From assembly GCA_964017195.1 (NCBI GenBank), contig OZ024887.1, forward strand, positions 60,852,311-60,916,310: a stretch of 64,000 nucleotides of DNA, given 5' to 3'. Origin of the DNA: Siderastrea radians. Taxonomy: Eukaryota; Cnidaria; Anthozoa; Scleractinia; Rhizangiidae. The notes under the pieces were generated by a model. That model worked only from the letters and a program-made list of their open reading frames with translations. It made no database searches and was not told where the DNA came from. The translations under genes and the position numbers were made by a program. Of the stretch, positions 20,538 to 32,800 are shown one piece after another. The stretch's first letter is position 1; each line of letters begins with the position of its first letter.

Positions 20538-23500
20538 TTAAGGGAATGTGACTTGAGTCACAGTGCCAAGTGAGTACTGAAAATTGTTGAAAGCCTTGTA
20601 CCACATTAAAAGGGTGGGTATGTTCCTCATTTCGCAGAGGGCCACAAATGCCCCAGTCTGGCCATGAAGATGGCTGTCTATCAATAAAACATAACCTGGG
20701 GTGAGTGGCATGAGCACTACTGTGTTACCATTCAAAATAAAAAAGCATGCTGTCTTGGATTTCTTGGAGGCAAGTTCCAGGTGATAAGCTAGAGTGGCTG
20801 AAGGAACTGACTCATTGGCTATGCTTACGGGGAGTTCACTACCTACAGAAACATTTCCAAGGAAATTAAGATGCGAAACAGCTTCACGTACACCAAATAG
20901 CCGCGGTACACCCACTGTGACCCGGTCATAATTTTGATTTCCTATCAACATACCAGAAACAGTTTGATAAGCTATAGTTTGGTTGAGTGGCAAGTTTGGA
21001 TTAATATTATTTGTAGGAAAAGTGTAGAAAAGTTTTGCTATGGTAAGGGCAATCAATGTGCAGCCGTTGCTTCCAGTTCGCCCTTCAATGGTAGATTGAG
21101 AGAGTCGTTGAGGAAAATGCCATGTTGTAAAGTTGTGGTGGATTGTTGGTGGAATGTGCAACTTCAGAGCTGGAAATTGGTAGGTTTGAATGGTAGGTCT
21201 ACTGACATTGTATGGGGCTGGTGGTGCAGGACTTGTTTGAGTATTGTGAAGAGGTCTGTGAGCTGGCTGAAGGAGACGTTGGATCCTGTTGGGTTGTTCT
21301 GGTTGTTTAACTGGATGATACGCATTGGTGATGTCACTGAGTTTAGTTTGCCATTCATGGGAGGTAAAGTATGTGCCAGAGTCAGGAAGTGAAGCATTAG
21401 AGAATTGATTATCAACATCAGTAGTGTCCTCCTCCTCATCAGAACTTTCATCAGAGGTTTCTGTTTGGTTTTCTAATAACCCTTTGTTAAATGTTTGACT
21501 AAGTTCATCAACTCTCTTTTCCAAAGGTAGTTGACAAATAGGACATGTACCAGTGGGTGAAATGCAGTCCTGATAAAGGGTGTGAAAGCATGCTAGTCTT
21601 TTGATGTCAGTTTTGGATGGCGAACGACAAGTTGGTAAGTCACACAGAGTATCTTTGTCTGGTTGGATCTGACCAAGGTTAACATTTTGATAGGACAGAG
21701 GAAAGCAGCGGAGATCAACATTTTTCTTGAAAGTTGGAAATTCAAATAACTGTTTTCCTTTTGGTTTTCCGTTGCCATAGGTTTCTCGAGGTATCTAAGA
21801 AAAAATGTAAAAAGTACACTGTAAGTTCCATATTTTTTACAAATGGAAATCAACAATAATTGTTGCTAATTTCTATTCATAATCAACATGTCAATACTTC
21901 TCTGGATTTATCAGAATTTGCTGCAATTTCCTTGAAGAGGTTCAACAGGTACTCTGCTGTCTTTCCAGCAATAGCCCAGTAATTTGTTTCGCTGTTTCCA
22001 CGTTGATATAGGGGAACAAACCATTCTTTAAATTTTGTAAGGAAACCAGATGAACCAATTGTTCTTGCAGTGTTCTGTATTTCAGGTCCTGTGTTAAAAC
22101 TTTGAGTGTCTTTGCGAAGAAGAGAGTGAAAGACCTCAACTTTTTTTTTCTGTGAATATAGATAGCCATTGCATTTTTACTCTGAAGTACTCTGGTAGAA
22201 ATGTCTTTTGGTAGGCAAGGTCACTTAGGAAAGACAGTGTTGACTTGTTATAGTGCCGTCTTTGCCAGGAAATAAATAAAATAGCAAACTGAGCCATCAA
22301 ACATTCGTATTCATCCATGTTACCACTTCTGAAAGTCTGATAATGAAAGAAAACTAGTGGCACAACATGGTCAAGTAAATAAACTATGGAGGTGAACTCG
22401 TGGCTCTTGCATAAACCAAATTTTTGGAGTACTTTGTCTCTGACAAGGATCCATCCTAGCAAGGCAGCTGTGACACACAAGGAGCAACGAAAAGGTTTTG
22501 GCTTTTGTGGAAGAATTCCTCCAAACACAAATTTGTACATTTCATCAAAGAAAAACTTGAATACTAAGACAACATCCTCAATGGCATTAAGATAAACGTG
22601 AAAAGGGCCTTGTTCTGGAACAATGTTACTTATTCTTGTTCTCTGCCTTGGGCAATTAGCTTTTTGGGATAGTAGAATCCTGGCCAGTCAGCTGGAAGTG
22701 GGAGAATGTGACATTTAGCATAGTCTTCTAAGGATTGTTCCAAGTTAAAAAGGTAAAGGATAGCATCTTTGTAGTTTTCTTTGCTCTTGAGATCTTGCTG
22801 AAAGACATCCAGAACAGTGCAAGATTCAAGTGTTGCCAGGTCATCTTGGCTAGTTCCATCATAAACCCTGCAAGAAAATTTGGAACTTAGCAAATACTTT
22901 ATCCTTGTTTGCCAGTTTGCTAATCACTTTAATTGACATTCACAAGCATATTGACAAAAACATTACAGGTTTTTTGTGTTGTAAATCATTATAGAATTGA
23001 ACTTCAAGACACTATTGTTGTCACCTCATTTCACGCATTGACTGTATGAGCTTTGCTGGATCAATCTGTCGCATTTTGGGGTGAATCTGTTCAATGTAAG
23101 CTCTTTCCATACTGGTTAAGGCATCTCGCATAATATTTTTTACCACATCAGGAGCAATTCCACCATGACAAACTCTAACTTGTCCTTGTATTACAACTGG
23201 AACTGGTCGATGCAAGGGGATGTTTATAGGATGCATTACAGCTGGAATGCCAACATGAATATCTAAGATACTGGAGGCCATGTGGACAGCAGTAGATGTT
23301 TTAAGCTTCTGTGGGACTTTCTTCACATGGATGTTATGATAATCATCCAGCATCATAATCATGAAACATTGCAACTGAAAAGAAACAAAATTACATTATC
23401 ATATTTCTGGTGACCGTTGGTTACATTTAAGTCATCTCCTGTGCAGTTCTTACTTTCACTTATTTCTGTTTGTTTATATTTTATTTATTTAGTTGTCTGT

Positions 23501-25222
23501 GCTTGGGAAAAGAAAGGGATTTTCACTGGAACACTGTTTGGTTGCAACATTATTGTTGTAATACAGTCAACGTCTTTTAAGGTTAGTTTAAAAAATATTA
23601 ATGTGATTGTTGTGTGGAGCAGCCAAAACCCTGTTACATAATGTGTACATTGTTTACACTTAATTACATTATTACATTGCTTGCTTTAGAAAGTTGATCC
23701 TTTGCAAATGCTGTATGTGAGTCTGCCAGTTCTCTTTTATATTTTTCGACTGTTCTGGGGTTAACAGAAAATCCAAACACTTGGCCAGATGACAGACCAG
23801 CCATGGACAAAACACTCAAAGCTGCATGTAGTCCACTTTCTTTTTGCAAGTTATTTGTTTTCTGAGACCTGGAAAAGAGGCGGAAAGGCCATTAATCTAT
23901 AAGTGACAATCAGGCAGCAAATGTACTGTACATACATGTATTTATAGAAAACAGGATGCATGTTTATCCCATCACTTCATGAAGTAAGTATCATACCGAA
24001 AGTATGCCAGGATATGCAGCAATGCTACCATCCTTTTTTGTTGCAGGTCAGCACGGTCAGAAGTAAGAGGAGCTTTGTCATTGGTTATTGCTGACAGAAG
24101 ATTCTCCCAAAGGCCAGGGCAGTGGATCTGGATGAAACTCTTCATTTCATCAGGGCTGTACAGCGGGATGTTTTTGTCATTATAGTGGTGATACAGGGAC
24201 AGCTGAAACTTCTTTACTTGTTTGTCTAGGGAATTTTCTAAAAAAAAAATGGACAGAAAAGGATTATGAGAAGAATTTAGAATATTACAGCCAATACAAA
24301 TATCATTAATTCATTAAGGATAGAAGACTGTTGTCAGCAGGCAAACTGTGGAATCTCCAAGCAAACTGTTTCTCACCCTGTTGGCATGCAATGAAAAACA
24401 AGATTCATGAATGTCACCAGCAAGGAGTTCCATTTTGATTTTTATTAAAGCACTTTGGAGGGTATTCCATTTGTTAGCACAAGATGTGCAGAACTTTTAG
24501 TAACTTTTGGTATCAAATATACTTATTGATACCTTCTGACTGGAGCCCACCTTTCATCTCAATTAGTTGCCTTTTCATCTCAGTCAGTTCCATCTGCAAG
24601 TTTTCTTTTTCAACATCGTGCATTTCACTTTCATCTAGTAGCTCCAGTTTTTCTCTTTGTTGTCTGGAAGTACTCTCACTGTTTTTCTAGAATTATAGGA
24701 ATAAAGTGTTTCAGTGTTGTTTGATTATTAAATTAGTTAACGTTTTATAGAAAATATCCGATAGATCCATATCATATCCCACACCTTGCAAAAAAATTAT
24801 TGCAAATAAACACGAAACAATAAACTCACCGCTTTGTTGCTTTTAATTTCTCGGTAATACGAGGTACGGCATTTGTTGCACCACTTGCCTCCTGGTCTGT
24901 AGTTTACAACAGTTTTTCCTCGCTCGTCAAGGAACTGGTAAAGTTTCTGTGGGATGGTGGAGAGTTTTTTGGAATGGCTTCTTGATAAAGCAGACGAGCA
25001 TCGCTCATCCTCTTTTTCTAGGGCCCTCCGATGCTTCAAGCACGCATAACCAACTCCTGGTTCTACTCCTAAAACTCTGGATAAATCAGCTGCAAGGGGC
25101 CTCACATCGCCATAACAGACGTCCTTTGATCCTCTTGTTTTTTTCCAAACCAGCAATCCTCATTACATGCCGAGGGAAAGGCTAAAGTTACCAGCACAAG
25201 GCAACATAAAAACGTAAACATC
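20538..25222 (-). pseudogene. Element-encoded coiled-coil/RING/cysteine-peptidase-like protein
   Basis: Seven exons join in phase: 25222-24830, 24686-24533, 24237-23997, 23868-23676, 23374-23025, 22867-21898 and 21794-20538, each with AG acceptor and GT donor, about 1190 residues. Exon 1 has paired cysteines (CNEDCWFGKK, DVCYGDVRPLA, YACLKHRRALE), a possible zinc finger. Exon 2 is a coiled coil. Exon 5 has LDDYHNIHVKKVPQKL. Exon 6 has VLVFKFFFDEMYKFVFGG and later VEVFHSLLRKDT. Exon 7 has a RING-like finger (CDLPTC, CFHTLYQDC, CPIC), an acidic serine stretch, then GSNGCTLIAL (Cys near 21061) and LLIDSHLHGQTGAF (near 20670). The Cys and Asp-X-His pattern resembles papain-fold peptidases such as deubiquitinases; this is inference. 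Three frameshifts occur: at an A7 run (25138-25144), at 22633-22660, and at an A9 run (22141-22149). Two fall in homopolymers, so sequencing error is possible. The ATG gives a hydrophobic N-terminus (MFTFLCCLVLVTLAFPSA), odd for a transposase. Superfamily not recognised. Confidence 0.75.
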
Positions 25223-25547
25223 GTACGCGAAATCCACGAAAGGATGACTATTTACACCTTCACGAATTTGCGAGCGCGAGACCGTTTTTCTTCAAGAAAA
25301 CAAATTTCAGAAAGTTTCTACACCACCTAAATCCCTTCGAAAATTAATTTCCTCCTTGAAAACGCTCAAAATGGCAATATGTCTCCAATAACAAAAATAT
25401 GTTTTGGTTTTAAACACAATTGCAATGTTATGTTTTCCCGGGAATTAAAGCCATTTTTGAGTCTCGCGCGCTTGAGCCCACGTTTTCAGCCGCATACCAG
25501 TGACGTAGCTATTTCGTTATTCAGCTCTGTCTCTTCAAACTCTATTT

Positions 25548-26754
25548 GACAGAGCTGAATAACGCACTGCGCATGTTCGTTACGTCACTGCTCTCCTCCA
25601 CTCTCTTCCCCAGAGCTGCGATCCTTTCGGCCAGCGCCACGGATCGCAGCTCTGAGTTGTGGAAAATTTATGAGTCTTGTTAATTGTGTTCGAAACGGAC
25701 AATAAATTGTGGAATATTTTGTTCTTAATGCCGATTTAGTGCCGGGAGATGTTAAAAGAAGAATTCGGTGTCTTTGGCGATATCATTAAGGTAAGTAAAG
25801 TTTTCGTTCAAAAGAAATTGTGGTTGAAAGCTTTTTATGTAAAGCTATATTGCGGCAAGTCGAAGTGTCGTAAAGCGGCTGTGTCACTGTTCATAAAGAT
25901 ACCTTATTCTCTTACAATGAACTTTTAAAATTTTATAATTGGAAATTTTTAAACTTGTAATGAAGCAAGTTGAAAGTTACACTAATACAAACGTGTACTT
26001 AGTTTTAATATTTATTCAACTAACACCGACCATAGTTTTTGTTCATCAATGGTGGTGTTGCCCCGTAAAAACCAAAATCTTAATTTAAGACGTTTCTATT
26101 GAACGAAAGCTTTACTTACCTCAACGATAATATTGTTATTGGAATTTTTGACAGTTTACTCTTGTCTGAAGCGGTGCCATGCATATGACACGAACACCTG
26201 TTGCTGTCTTTCTCGAGTTGTTTTCTGTGGCGGCGAGCGATTCAGCATTTACTTGACCAACACGACAAAGTTTACCCTAGGTATCAGGCTTTCTGGGAGA
26301 AAGTCGTCATAAATCGCCTTGGAATTCACTTGCCGTGGACTTCCACATTTAAAGCAATTTTCTTGGGCCGACACGAAAACAGAGGAAAAAATAAAAGTCC
26401 CACAACCAATACAACACCACTTGCAACTTTCGCGATAAAATAAAGCGACTGGGATATGTAAGCACAGTTCGTAAAATCTCGTTTAAGCCAAAATTTCACA
26501 ATTTTACCGATGAAAACAAACTTTTTTCAAACCGAAATAAGGTGCAATATGGAATTGGCTGTCCAAAAACACACAGACTTTTCTTAACCACGCAACACTG
26601 TGCTTAACCAACGGGTTTGTTTACCGTACGGGAAAATCCTACAAATACCGGCCATTTTGAATAGCCCGCCAGGCCTGCCAAGTCGCCAAGTCGGGTTCGC
26701 GCGCGGTCGCCCGCGTTTCACACCGCTGACCGCTCAGCGTTATTCAGCTCTGTC
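25548..26754. mobile_element. 1.2-kb non-autonomous relative of the 6.5-kb element
   Basis: The ends carry the same 17-base repeat, GACAGAGCTGAATAACG at 25548-25564 and its inverse at 26738-26754. It is flanked by its own exact 9-base duplication, ACTCTATTT, at 25539-25547 and 26755-26763. The interior has a perfect-looking hairpin at about 25611-25655 (AGAGCTGCGATCC and inverse) and no convincing coding sequence. Beyond the terminal repeats its interior differs from the 6.5-kb element, so it is not a simple internal deletion. It presumably relies on a protein from a full-length relative. Confidence 0.85.
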
Positions 26755-26771
26755 ACTCTATTTCACTTTTT

Positions 26772-28348
26772 AGCGGAGCCTGCGGGCAAAGCCCGCCAGC
26801 GGAGCTCCATTGCTAAGGAAATTTGGTAATGTTTCGATGCGAAAAATTTTGGTTGTGACGTCAGCGTACGTCCGTCCGTCCGTCCGTCCGTACAGACTCT
26901 GGGGGAGGGGGAGGGAAGTCCCAAGGCAACCCGACCGGGAGTGGAGAATGCCATCTTTTCTTGGCGGGAAATCGCGCCGTGCTTTTGGGTAACCGGCCTT
27001 TTTCTTGGCGGGAAATCGCATGACCATCATCGCTTTTGAAAAAGAGATTTCTTTAAAAGCTTAAGTTTATTTAGCAAAACGATTGTTCGACGGTACTGTA
27101 GTTTTAAACTTGAGAAAAAAACATTTAATACCTATAAATGGAAAGAAAAAGTTCAAAAGAATACCGGTAGTAGGCGAAAACTTCAAGTTACGAAAGCTGC
27201 CTTCAAAGGACCTCATCGCTTTGTTTTCTTCACGGCGGAGAGCTTGCCTTGTTCTGAAACACAACCGAGTAAGTGAAGTTTTTAAAGGGTTTAAGGTGCA
27301 TGATTTTGAGTATTTATTACGGTCAAAGAAATTACATTTTGAAATTGAATTTATGTCATTAGAAGTGTGTCATCTACTTTTGACTTCAAAAAATTATTAG
27401 AAAACGAGCTCAGATTTGTGACAGATGTAGTCTTAGAATATTTTGCCATGCTGGAAGTGTAATGCGAATTGCATTTAAGTATAAACTTACGGGTTTTCGA
27501 ATAAACGTTTTCAAAAATAATTTCTCTGTTTACTATTTTGTGTTTGTTTATTCATAACAGTAGGTCAAAGCACAGTCGCAAGGCAACTGCACAAGCATCA
27601 CTTACGACGAATAATTGCTTTCAATTTTGACTGTCGGATCGGTTTGTGCAATTGTTGATTTTCTTGTCCTAGAACTTTTCAATAGTAAGCGAAGCAGTTG
27701 TCGGTTTAAGACTATTTTATCCGAAAAGCTTCCGAAAAACAAGTTTTTTTGCGTTCCTCAAAGCGCCTAACTTTAAATGGGCTTTAATACTTCGCATCCG
27801 CAAAACTTATGCCGTAATTTAAAGCGTGTTTGGTGTTTGCTCGTTTTCAATCTTGATGGTATAAATTTTGACCAGACTAATAGGGGCAGTTCATGTTATT
27901 TGTTAACTGAGTATCCGAACGCGATGAAGATAACCCATTTACTTCAGAATAAGTTTTATTTTGTTGCTGTACATGAGCGCCGTTTCAAGTTCATTCAAGC
28001 CAACAGCCAATAATCCAAGGAGATTTGACAAACCTTGACAGTTAATGAAAGGATATGGAAACATTTAAAAAACCAAGCAAGACTGCACCTGAGTAAAATA
28101 TGTGTTTAGTTTGATGGCCGAAAAAAAAAATTAAGCTGTGCTCAGGCTCTAGAATGACCTTTCGAGCTTGGTTTTACAGAACAGATCCTCAAAATCTTGG
28201 AGGACAATTCGGAACACTTTCGGGCTTTTTGAGAAACACTTTTCGAAAGGGAACGAGCCAAAGAAAGCCCCGAAATATATTTCAGAGCGAAAAGTTTCAG
28301 GACTATTTTTGAGAAACGAGCACCAGTTTATTCCTTGGAGGCTCCGCT
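26772..28348. mobile_element. Probable non-autonomous DNA element
   Basis: AGCGGAGCCT at the left and its inverse at the right define possible short terminal repeats, both flanked by T runs. Near the left end is a CGTC/CGTCCGTC microsatellite (26867-26893). No coding region was supported. The boundary call rests on 10 bases and is tentative. Confidence 0.4.
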
Positions 28349-28924
28349 TTTAGGCATGGCTAAATCTATATATTAGGTATTTTGCACGGAAAACTGACCA
28401 TTTACATTTTGGATCGAATTTCAGCTCCATACAAACAACTCACATTACGCTTTGGTTAAATGTGGACGAAGCGTCGGCTTTGTCTTTAATCAACCTCGCA
28501 ACTAGGAAAAACTGTCATCAGTAATTGCTTGACACGGCAGATGTATCTTGGTTTTCGTCCACTTCCTTCGGAGCTACCGTTCTTACACAAGCGTTCAGCT
28601 TCAAGGTTTGTTCTCGTTCGGTTGAAACAGGAATCACGGGTCAGCAAAATAATTGACATAATTTCACCTCCTTCTAGTCGTCTAAAACGTTTTTGAACCA
28701 CTGACGAGAAGCGAACCCAGAAAATAACGCGGTCTCTCGATAAAACAAAGATTTGTCCCGTCACAACCCCTTGCTTCTAGAAAGATAGAAGCCATTTTCG
28801 GAAATTTCTCTGAGATCTTCAATATTTCCCTTGTGATCTCCCTTACGTCACTGAAAGTAGCCTGTTTATTTGAAGACTCGGATCACGTGTTGAGGTTTCC
28901 GTTCACGCGTGACGTGGATCAACT

Positions 28925-29897
28925 ATAATATATAGGTGTGACAGACCGTCTATACAACGTATGGAGCAGTGTTCTGCAACTAAAGCTTTATTTTTCCACA
29001 TTTACAGCAGTACTGCCATATATATGCCTTAAGCTGTTTTAGGTATCAACAGTGTAAGCAATGCACAGCTTTAATCTGGCTTAACAAGGGGTGGGGGATG
29101 CGGAGGGACAGGGGGCTTTAAACTTCCTGCCTCCCGTCGTATTTTGGGGGGCTCCCATCTCTGCGATTTTTCGTTTGCGGAATGTTGTGTACTTTTCCCT
29201 GTTTCTTCCACTCGCCTTTGCCTTGGGAATCTCGCTTCCTGTCCCCTCGTCTTCAGCCTCCCGTAGTGACCTCCCGCCCTCTTTTCTGTCCCCCTCTGCT
29301 AACGAATTTGACAACGCACTGAAAACTCGGTGCCGCTAGGCTTTGTTTTGTCGCGACAATCACTTATTGTGATGATACAGATGCCAGACGTGGAATTGCT
29401 GCCATGTAAGAATGTAAGGATATCTATTAAACGTATTTCTCATTGCAAATGGGTGTTGTACGTATATATTGTTTATGGTGGAAACAATCATGATGAAGTG
29501 TGTGAAAACTTTTCCTAACCGCTTTTCCACACTACAAGTTTTCCACGCTCCACTTTCTGCACTGCTTGCCGTTCTCTTCTCAATCTAATCTTAGTAGCAG
29601 CCTTGCGTTACAATATACCCAAATAAGGAGGTTGAAATGCCTGATTGGTCGGGTGATCAGGGGGTCAGTAGGCTCGATTTCCGCCGCTCTCTCGAGTCCG
29701 GTCTTTGGGGGGATGAGAGCGGGCTCATTTTCCCGAACAGCGGCTGGTAATCGAGCCTAGGGGTCAGGAAATTAATCCAGATTCAATTTTACTCAGCAAA
29801 CTGAACGGCGTGTTGGATTGCTGCCCATGCAGAGAAAAGAATCACGCTGTTTAAGCAAGGTGAGCGTGAAAAGACCACAGAAAAGGATTTTTGCGCC
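28925..29897. other. Upstream region of receptor gene 1
   Basis: The last 50 bases before the ATG at 29898 resemble those before the ATG at 44100 (both contain GTGAAAAGACCA), so this part is conserved 5' untranslated or promoter sequence of the duplicated receptor genes. No TATA box or other element could be assigned. The rest is unassigned. Confidence 0.4.
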
Positions 29898-32800
29898 ATG
29901 AAAGCGTTGTTTATAGCTCTGCTCGGCCTTTTGCCGATTTTATACAGTACGGCCTCTTCCAAATGCCGACGCTCAGGTAAGTTGTTGAGGTATTTTATTA
30001 CGAACCGTCTGGGCACGTAGTACTGCGCAACTAAGTAGTCGAATGAAGCTAATGAGGCTCTAAACTGATATTAGTGGCTAATAATCTGAACAGAGCAAAC
30101 GCCAGAACTGCAGTATAAATTTCACATAGAACCCCCGGCGCTCTCTCGAACTCTACGAAACTGCTTCTTCGAGAAAGCAGAAGCTAGTTCAAATAGCGAG
30201 ATTGGCGTCAATTTTGTTTTAAATTTATCAAACGTGGACACTAGTTACCTCACTATAGGTGCTCGCAGAGTTTGCTCTTTACTCTATATAGCGTATCTCT
30301 ACTCCTCTGGTTATTATTTGCTTCTAGTGTCCTTTTTTTGGCTATCAACCGAAACATCGTGCGGTCACCGTAATTGGCGAAGTTTAACATGATAGCACAT
30401 AGGAATTCACACCCAAAATTCGATTATGAATCTTGGCCATGTTACAGGCGATCAGATTGGCAATTTAACACCAGCGGCCTACTGTTTGTGGCAATAAGTT
30501 TAGAAAGCCCACACTCTCGCAGCTTCAGCAACTTCCACTTTTCCAGGTTTAATCTCACAGCTGTAAGTTTTCTCTCAAACAAAAATTATCATTTTTTTAT
30601 TTAACAGAACTCAAAATTGTAATCGAGCAGACACTTATCTACGGCACACCTTGAATGAACGAAAGTTGGTTGGCTAAAACGATATTTCAGACAGAAAAAA
30701 ATAGAAAGGAACTCTCTTTTTAATACAATCGCTCGCGTACGAGACAGAATGGGATCTCTTCCTTTCAGATAAGATAAACGTCTTCAAAGATTGACAGTTC
30801 GTGATAAAAGCCCTATTACTATCAAGTTTCCACAGGTTCTAGGATCAAGAGCCCTATAAATCGATTAATAGGTGGTTCCTGGTTTCCGACGCTGATGTTA
30901 TCTTTCAAGTTAATTGCAATCTGAGAAGTCCCAGTGAGATGCTTTTTCTCGACATTTCGGACATCTGGAAGAAAACACACCAACGGGTCGCTTCGGCTGA
31001 ATTTATGTTCTGAAGAACTTCATTGCATTAAAAATTCGACTTAGCTGTGAAGAAAAACTAAAGTTTTCTTGAGGACTGATGGCATCTCAATCTTTCATGT
31101 CGGTTTTAAAAGGAATTAAGAGAGGGAGCGGTTATCAACCGACCTAATTTTAAAAATCATTCTTCTTTCCATGACTTCAAATGCCTTATTTTGCTTACTA
31201 CAGTTTTCAGAAGAGAAAGATAGCCTTTTTAAATCTTTACTTTAAAGCCAACAGGAGTTTTCTTTTGGGTCATATGTTGCTACAACTTGTGAAAGAAATG
31301 ATTTTCTCCTGGAAAGAAATAGGAGAAGCTTAGAAAACATCAATTATAACACACCGAGCTAGACTGTAGCCGCACGACCCTACCTCAAATTTTCAGAATT
31401 TGGAAAGTGGCTATAAGTAAACGCCTGTGCAAAAGAAAATGAAAATCTGTGTAGCAAAATTTGTGCTAATGAAGGATTTTGGGCCTTTTGAGAATTAATC
31501 AAAAACCTCTCTGACATATTTTGCCAATATTTTGTCTACACGTGTATAAGTGACTACTACAAATTGATTCTGAAATTTTCACCGTGGGTTATACGGTCAG
31601 ATTTCGGGTAGATTGGGGTAAAAAAGTTGATTTGCGTTTTTTTGCGACCTTCTTTGTGAGCAAAACTGAACATGCGTACAACTACAACTTAAGCACGCGC
31701 TGAAATGATGCATATGGCGAGAGATAAACTTAAGAATTTTTACAACCTTTCACGGTTTTTGTTAAGATTTTACAAATATTTTATACCAGTAGTGCTCCCT
31801 AACTGCGTCCAGACTTAATCCATTCATGATAAAGAATGTTAACAGCACGCCAAGCGCTGAAATGATGCATATGGCGAGAGATAAACTTAAGAATTTTTAC
31901 AACCTTCCAAGGTTTTTATTAAGATTTTACAAATATTTTATACCAGTAGTGCTCTCTAACTGCGTCCAGACTTAATCCATTCATGATAAAGAATGTTAAC
32001 AGTACGCCACGAGCAATTTCTACATGCCAGACTTCAGATTTTTCTCGATGATGGCGTAGAGTATTGCACGCGGAAAACAAACGGCGCGGAATTGTGTCTC
32101 AGAAAAACTGTAATAACCACCTTGAAATTAAAGGAACTTTACACAGGAGCAGGGAGACTGGGGCCTAGGTAAATAGGTCTGGTCTAGTACACAGGCAAAA
32201 GTAATGAAAATTTGCATGTTGGTAGACATTAACAAGCAAGACAATATATTCCTTTACAAGCTTGGTGCTATGTCGTCATCGTTCACAAGCCCAGAACGCG
32301 AGGAATGTTTTGATAATTTTAAACGTATGTTAACATGATTCCCCGCAATTGCATTGCGCATCCTTTCTGCACAGAATATTTTTGCGCGCACCTTTGGAAC
32401 TTGATAGGTTTTCTATGAAAGCTGAGCAGTTCAGAGAAATAACAGGTCGTTTTCTCCTAAACAATCTCTGTGACCCCCATTTTTTAATACATGAATTCAA
32501 ATGGCACACGGTCGAGTACAATATATCGCGATTTCAAGAAAAGTTAAAAATTCTGCTTTGAGATAGTTTTATTTAAGTTCATAAATGCCGAAAAGAACAC
32601 GTTTTACTCAACCCTTGAAACAAATTCAGGTAACATTTCGTCAACAGCTAACAAAAGAATAAGTGTCTAATATTACCTAATTGTCGAACTTTTCTTTCGC
32701 ACACCACTGTACATAAATTTACTGTTTACAATTGATTTTCTATTGCTCTGGCTATGTAAAATCACTCTATATGAACCCAATAGACTAGTCCGACAACACA

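Larger units (their letters stand above)
19009..25531 (-). mobile_element. 6.5-kb element encoding a RING/peptidase-like protein
   Basis: The element starts GACAGAGCTGAATAACG (19009-19025) and ends with its exact reverse complement (25515-25531). TCTTCAAAC directly precedes it (19000-19008) and directly follows it (25532-25540), an exact 9-base target duplication. It holds one multi-exon minus-strand gene (20538-25222) and, near its left end, tandem repeats at 19241-19706. Nine-base duplications are known from Mutator-like and some other cut-and-paste transposons, but I could not match the encoded protein to any named transposase superfamily. The exact ends and duplication show that the gene moved as a unit, in recent enough time for both to be intact. 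Confidence 0.88.
18151..28924. mobile_element. Outer element enclosing a nest of insertions
   Basis: Bases 18151-18180 are the exact reverse complement of 28895-28924 (30 of 30), beginning AGTTGATCCACGTCACGCGT. Further in, 18650-18757 and 28365-28475 are also inverse copies at clearly recognisable identity, sharing for instance AGCTGAAATTCGAT and CAGTTTTCCGTG. The middle is filled by the elements at 19009-25531, 25548-26754 and 26772-28348. Removing these leaves roughly 1.4 kb, a plausible size for a non-autonomous host element. No exact target duplication was seen at its edges. Confidence 0.6.

Noticed and set aside
25169..25222. Signal peptide on the element-encoded protein
   Set aside because: The hydrophobic N-terminus is real in this frame, but it depends on repairing an A7 run and on the start choice; a secreted RING protein is unlikely, so no secretion call was made.
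28486..28764. 92-codon minus-strand open frame
   Set aside because: No similarity recognised and it lies inside the right arm region of the outer element.
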